Assembly (NCBI GenBank): GCA_027325115.1
Contig: DAHWFG010000265.1
Coordinates: forward strand, 1 to 8,232
Reading direction: 5' to 3'
Length of the DNA stretch: 8,232 nucleotides
Origin: JAKBCQ01 sp021807585
GTDB lineage: Bacteria; Planctomycetota; Planctomycetia; Isosphaerales; Isosphaeraceae
Below, one piece after another: positions 7,084 to 8,232 of the stretch (the stretch's first letter is position 1; each line of letters begins with the position of its first letter). Under the pieces are notes generated by a model. It had not been told where the DNA came from, did not search any database, and saw only the letters and a program-made list of their open reading frames with translations. The translations under genes and the position numbers were made by a program.

Positions 7084-7125
7084 AAATCGGCGTCCAACCT
7101 TCTTTTTTCGCGGTTAACAGGTAAA

Positions 7126-7209
7126 ATGGATCGGGTGACAATCCTCTTATTTATTATTCTCCAGCTTTCGCCTATTATTAGTATTAGGCCTGATCGCATT
7201 CGTAGATGA
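7126..7209 (+). CDS. Possible 27-residue hydrophobic small protein
   Basis: An ATG-to-TGA frame encodes 27 residues: MDRV, then a hydrophobic run TILLFIILQLSPIISI long enough to span a membrane, then a basic tail (RPDRIRR). AGG (7119-7121) lies 4 nt before the ATG, a poor ribosome-binding site. AT-rich non-coding DNA easily yields Ile/Leu/Phe-rich short frames, so this may be chance. It is recorded because it lies alone in the gap upstream of the cysteine peptidase. I recognise no family. Confidence 0.15.
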   Translation: MDRVTILLFIILQLSPIISIRPDRIRR

Positions 7210-7254
7210 GGTCAAGACCAGATTTATCTAAATATACGAGAAAGTAACGAAATC

Positions 7255-8232
7255 ATGAACGACGACGGCGTTCAGAATCTACCAATCAATGTACGACAAA
7301 AAGTTTTATGTCTTGGTATCCAGACCTTGAGGGCTCTCCAAGAATTTTTAAATTACTCTCCAAAGGATTTGGCGGAACATTATTTTGGATGCAACACCTC
7401 CGCGATCCAATCAAATCTTACATCCAACAGCCCAAATCCAATCGCGCATCGGTTGGAGCGCGGCGGCGACCGCGGACGATCGAATCATCCGATCAAGCTT
7501 TTGAGCAGGAACTGCGGACTTCTCGCTCAACCGTTCGATCTATCATTCAATGCGGTCATCCCGAGTCCAACGCCAAAGACGGATCTCTCTCAATCATTAA
7601 AAGATCGCGTCTTTCATCCCGAGCGTTTTCCGATCCCACGAAATCAAGGTCGGCGTGGAACGTGCGTTTCGTTCGCATCGACGGCTCTTCTCGAGTTCCA
7701 CCTTTCCAAAAATCAAGCATACAAATCCCCTCGCCATTCTGAAGAGTTTCTTTTTTGGGGATGCAAGAAACACGACAACTTCCCAGGATAAGACGGAACC
7801 GATCTTGAATCCGCGATCAAAGTTCTCGAACAAATGGGATCATGCTACCATACGACTTGGCCATACGATCATCGCAAAGGTTCATGCGTAGGACATGGGC
7901 CGCCTCCGAACGGCGCCGAAGATCAAGCCAAACAATTTCGCTTGAGTTCGATTTCCACGCTAAATACAGGCTCGATTCAGTCTCTTACAACCATCTGCTC
8001 CATTCTCGAGGATCAACCGATCGTCATCGGAGTTCTCGTTTACAAGAATTGGTTCTTCCCCGATGTCGGCGAATCGGGTTACATCTCACTCCCGTTGCCT
8101 GGTATGGAACCGGAAGGGGCGCACGCGATTTGCCTCGTCGGATACGAACTTCGAAAAGACACGCCTGGAGGAGGCGTCTTCATCTTCCGGAATTCATGGG
8201 GCCGAAACTGGGGATCGCAATCGCCTTTCGGT
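7255..8232 (+). pseudogene. Papain-like (C1) cysteine peptidase interrupted by in-frame TAA; 3' end outside window
   Basis: One reading frame runs from ATG 7255 to the window edge (326 codons), broken only by TAA at 7789-7791 (codon 179). Before the stop, IPRNQGRRGTCVSFASTALL (127-146) is the papain active-site signature, with oxyanion Gln131 and nucleophile Cys137. SEEFLFWGCK (162-171) matches the S-E-Q/E-F-L-Y-W segment of bacterial C1 peptidases. After the stop the same frame continues with DGTDLESAIKVLEQMG, then GAHAICLVGYE with catalytic His290, and FRNSWGRNWG with Asn313 (numbering counts the stop as 179). No frameshift is needed. The ~125 residues before the catalytic domain contain a predicted-helical N-terminus and a polar, low-complexity middle; no signal peptide is visible. 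TAA, TAG and TGA all end intact genes in this window, so stop reassignment is unlikely. Explanations: recent nonsense mutation (CAA to TAA would fit), sequencing error, or read-through. Codon use is more AT-rich than in neighbouring genes. Confidence 0.75.

Larger units (their letters stand above)
6961..7254. other. AT-rich intergenic region between fhs and cysteine peptidase gene
   Basis: A 294-nt stretch clearly richer in A and T than the genes to its left. Apart from the hairpins, direct repeats and tiny ORF listed separately, its right end (7220-7245) is AT-rich (TTATCTAAATATA) and may hold the promoter of the downstream gene. No -35/-10 pair is convincing. GAAAG (7240-7244) is the only weak ribosome-binding candidate, 10 nt before ATG 7255. 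No tRNA or known riboswitch is recognised. Confidence 0.45.

Noticed and set aside
6961..7254. CRISPR array or insertion-sequence end in the repeat-containing gap
   Set aside because: There are only two 9-bp direct repeats and short inverted repeats, with no regular spacer pattern, transposase or target-site duplication.
7255..7791. A complete 178-residue protein ending at TAA 7789
   Set aside because: It would have the catalytic Cys but no His or Asn, while both follow in the same frame. The interrupted-gene reading explains the sequence better.
7789..7791. Stop-codon reassignment or selenocysteine-type recoding at the TAA
   Set aside because: TAA ends the TIM-barrel and S9 genes normally, and selenocysteine uses TGA. 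Without further data the simpler explanations are mutation or sequencing error.

Overview
The window looks like chromosomal DNA from a Gram-negative, high-GC bacterium, most likely a member of the Planctomycetota. This assignment is an inference. It rests on the lipid A gene, on a sugar phosphate isomerase/epimerase whose sequence recalls planctomycete homologues, on a signal-peptide S9 peptidase, and on scattered single-gene organisation. No marker gene in the window fixes the taxon.

Layout from left to right: (1) the 3' half of lpxB (lipid-A-disaccharide synthase) enters from the left edge and ends at 621; (2) after a 162-nt gap, a xylose-isomerase-like TIM-barrel protein (784-1554, +); (3) a C5-cytosine DNA methyltransferase (2800-1541, -), convergent with the TIM-barrel gene and overlapping its end by 14 nt; (4) a 312-nt divergent intergenic region, AT-rich only beside the methyltransferase start; (5) a secreted S9 (DPP5-like) serine peptidase (3113-5245, +); (6) 56 nt later, fhs, formate-tetrahydrofolate ligase (5302-6960, +); (7) a 294-nt AT-rich intergenic stretch with inverted and direct repeats and a possible tiny hydrophobic ORF; (8) a papain-like (C1) cysteine peptidase gene from 7255 that runs off the right edge and is interrupted by one in-frame TAA.

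The genes do not form one pathway. lpxB serves outer-membrane lipid A synthesis, fhs serves one-carbon metabolism, the S9 peptidase degrades peptides outside the cytoplasm, and the methyltransferase appears solitary, with no restriction partner visible. The part most worth a second look is the right end. The composition changes after fhs, the intergenic DNA can form two mutually exclusive hairpins, and the cysteine peptidase keeps its whole catalytic apparatus (Cys, His, Asn) on both sides of a single stop codon. I do not see a convincing new multi-gene system, CRISPR array, insertion sequence, tRNA or rRNA here.
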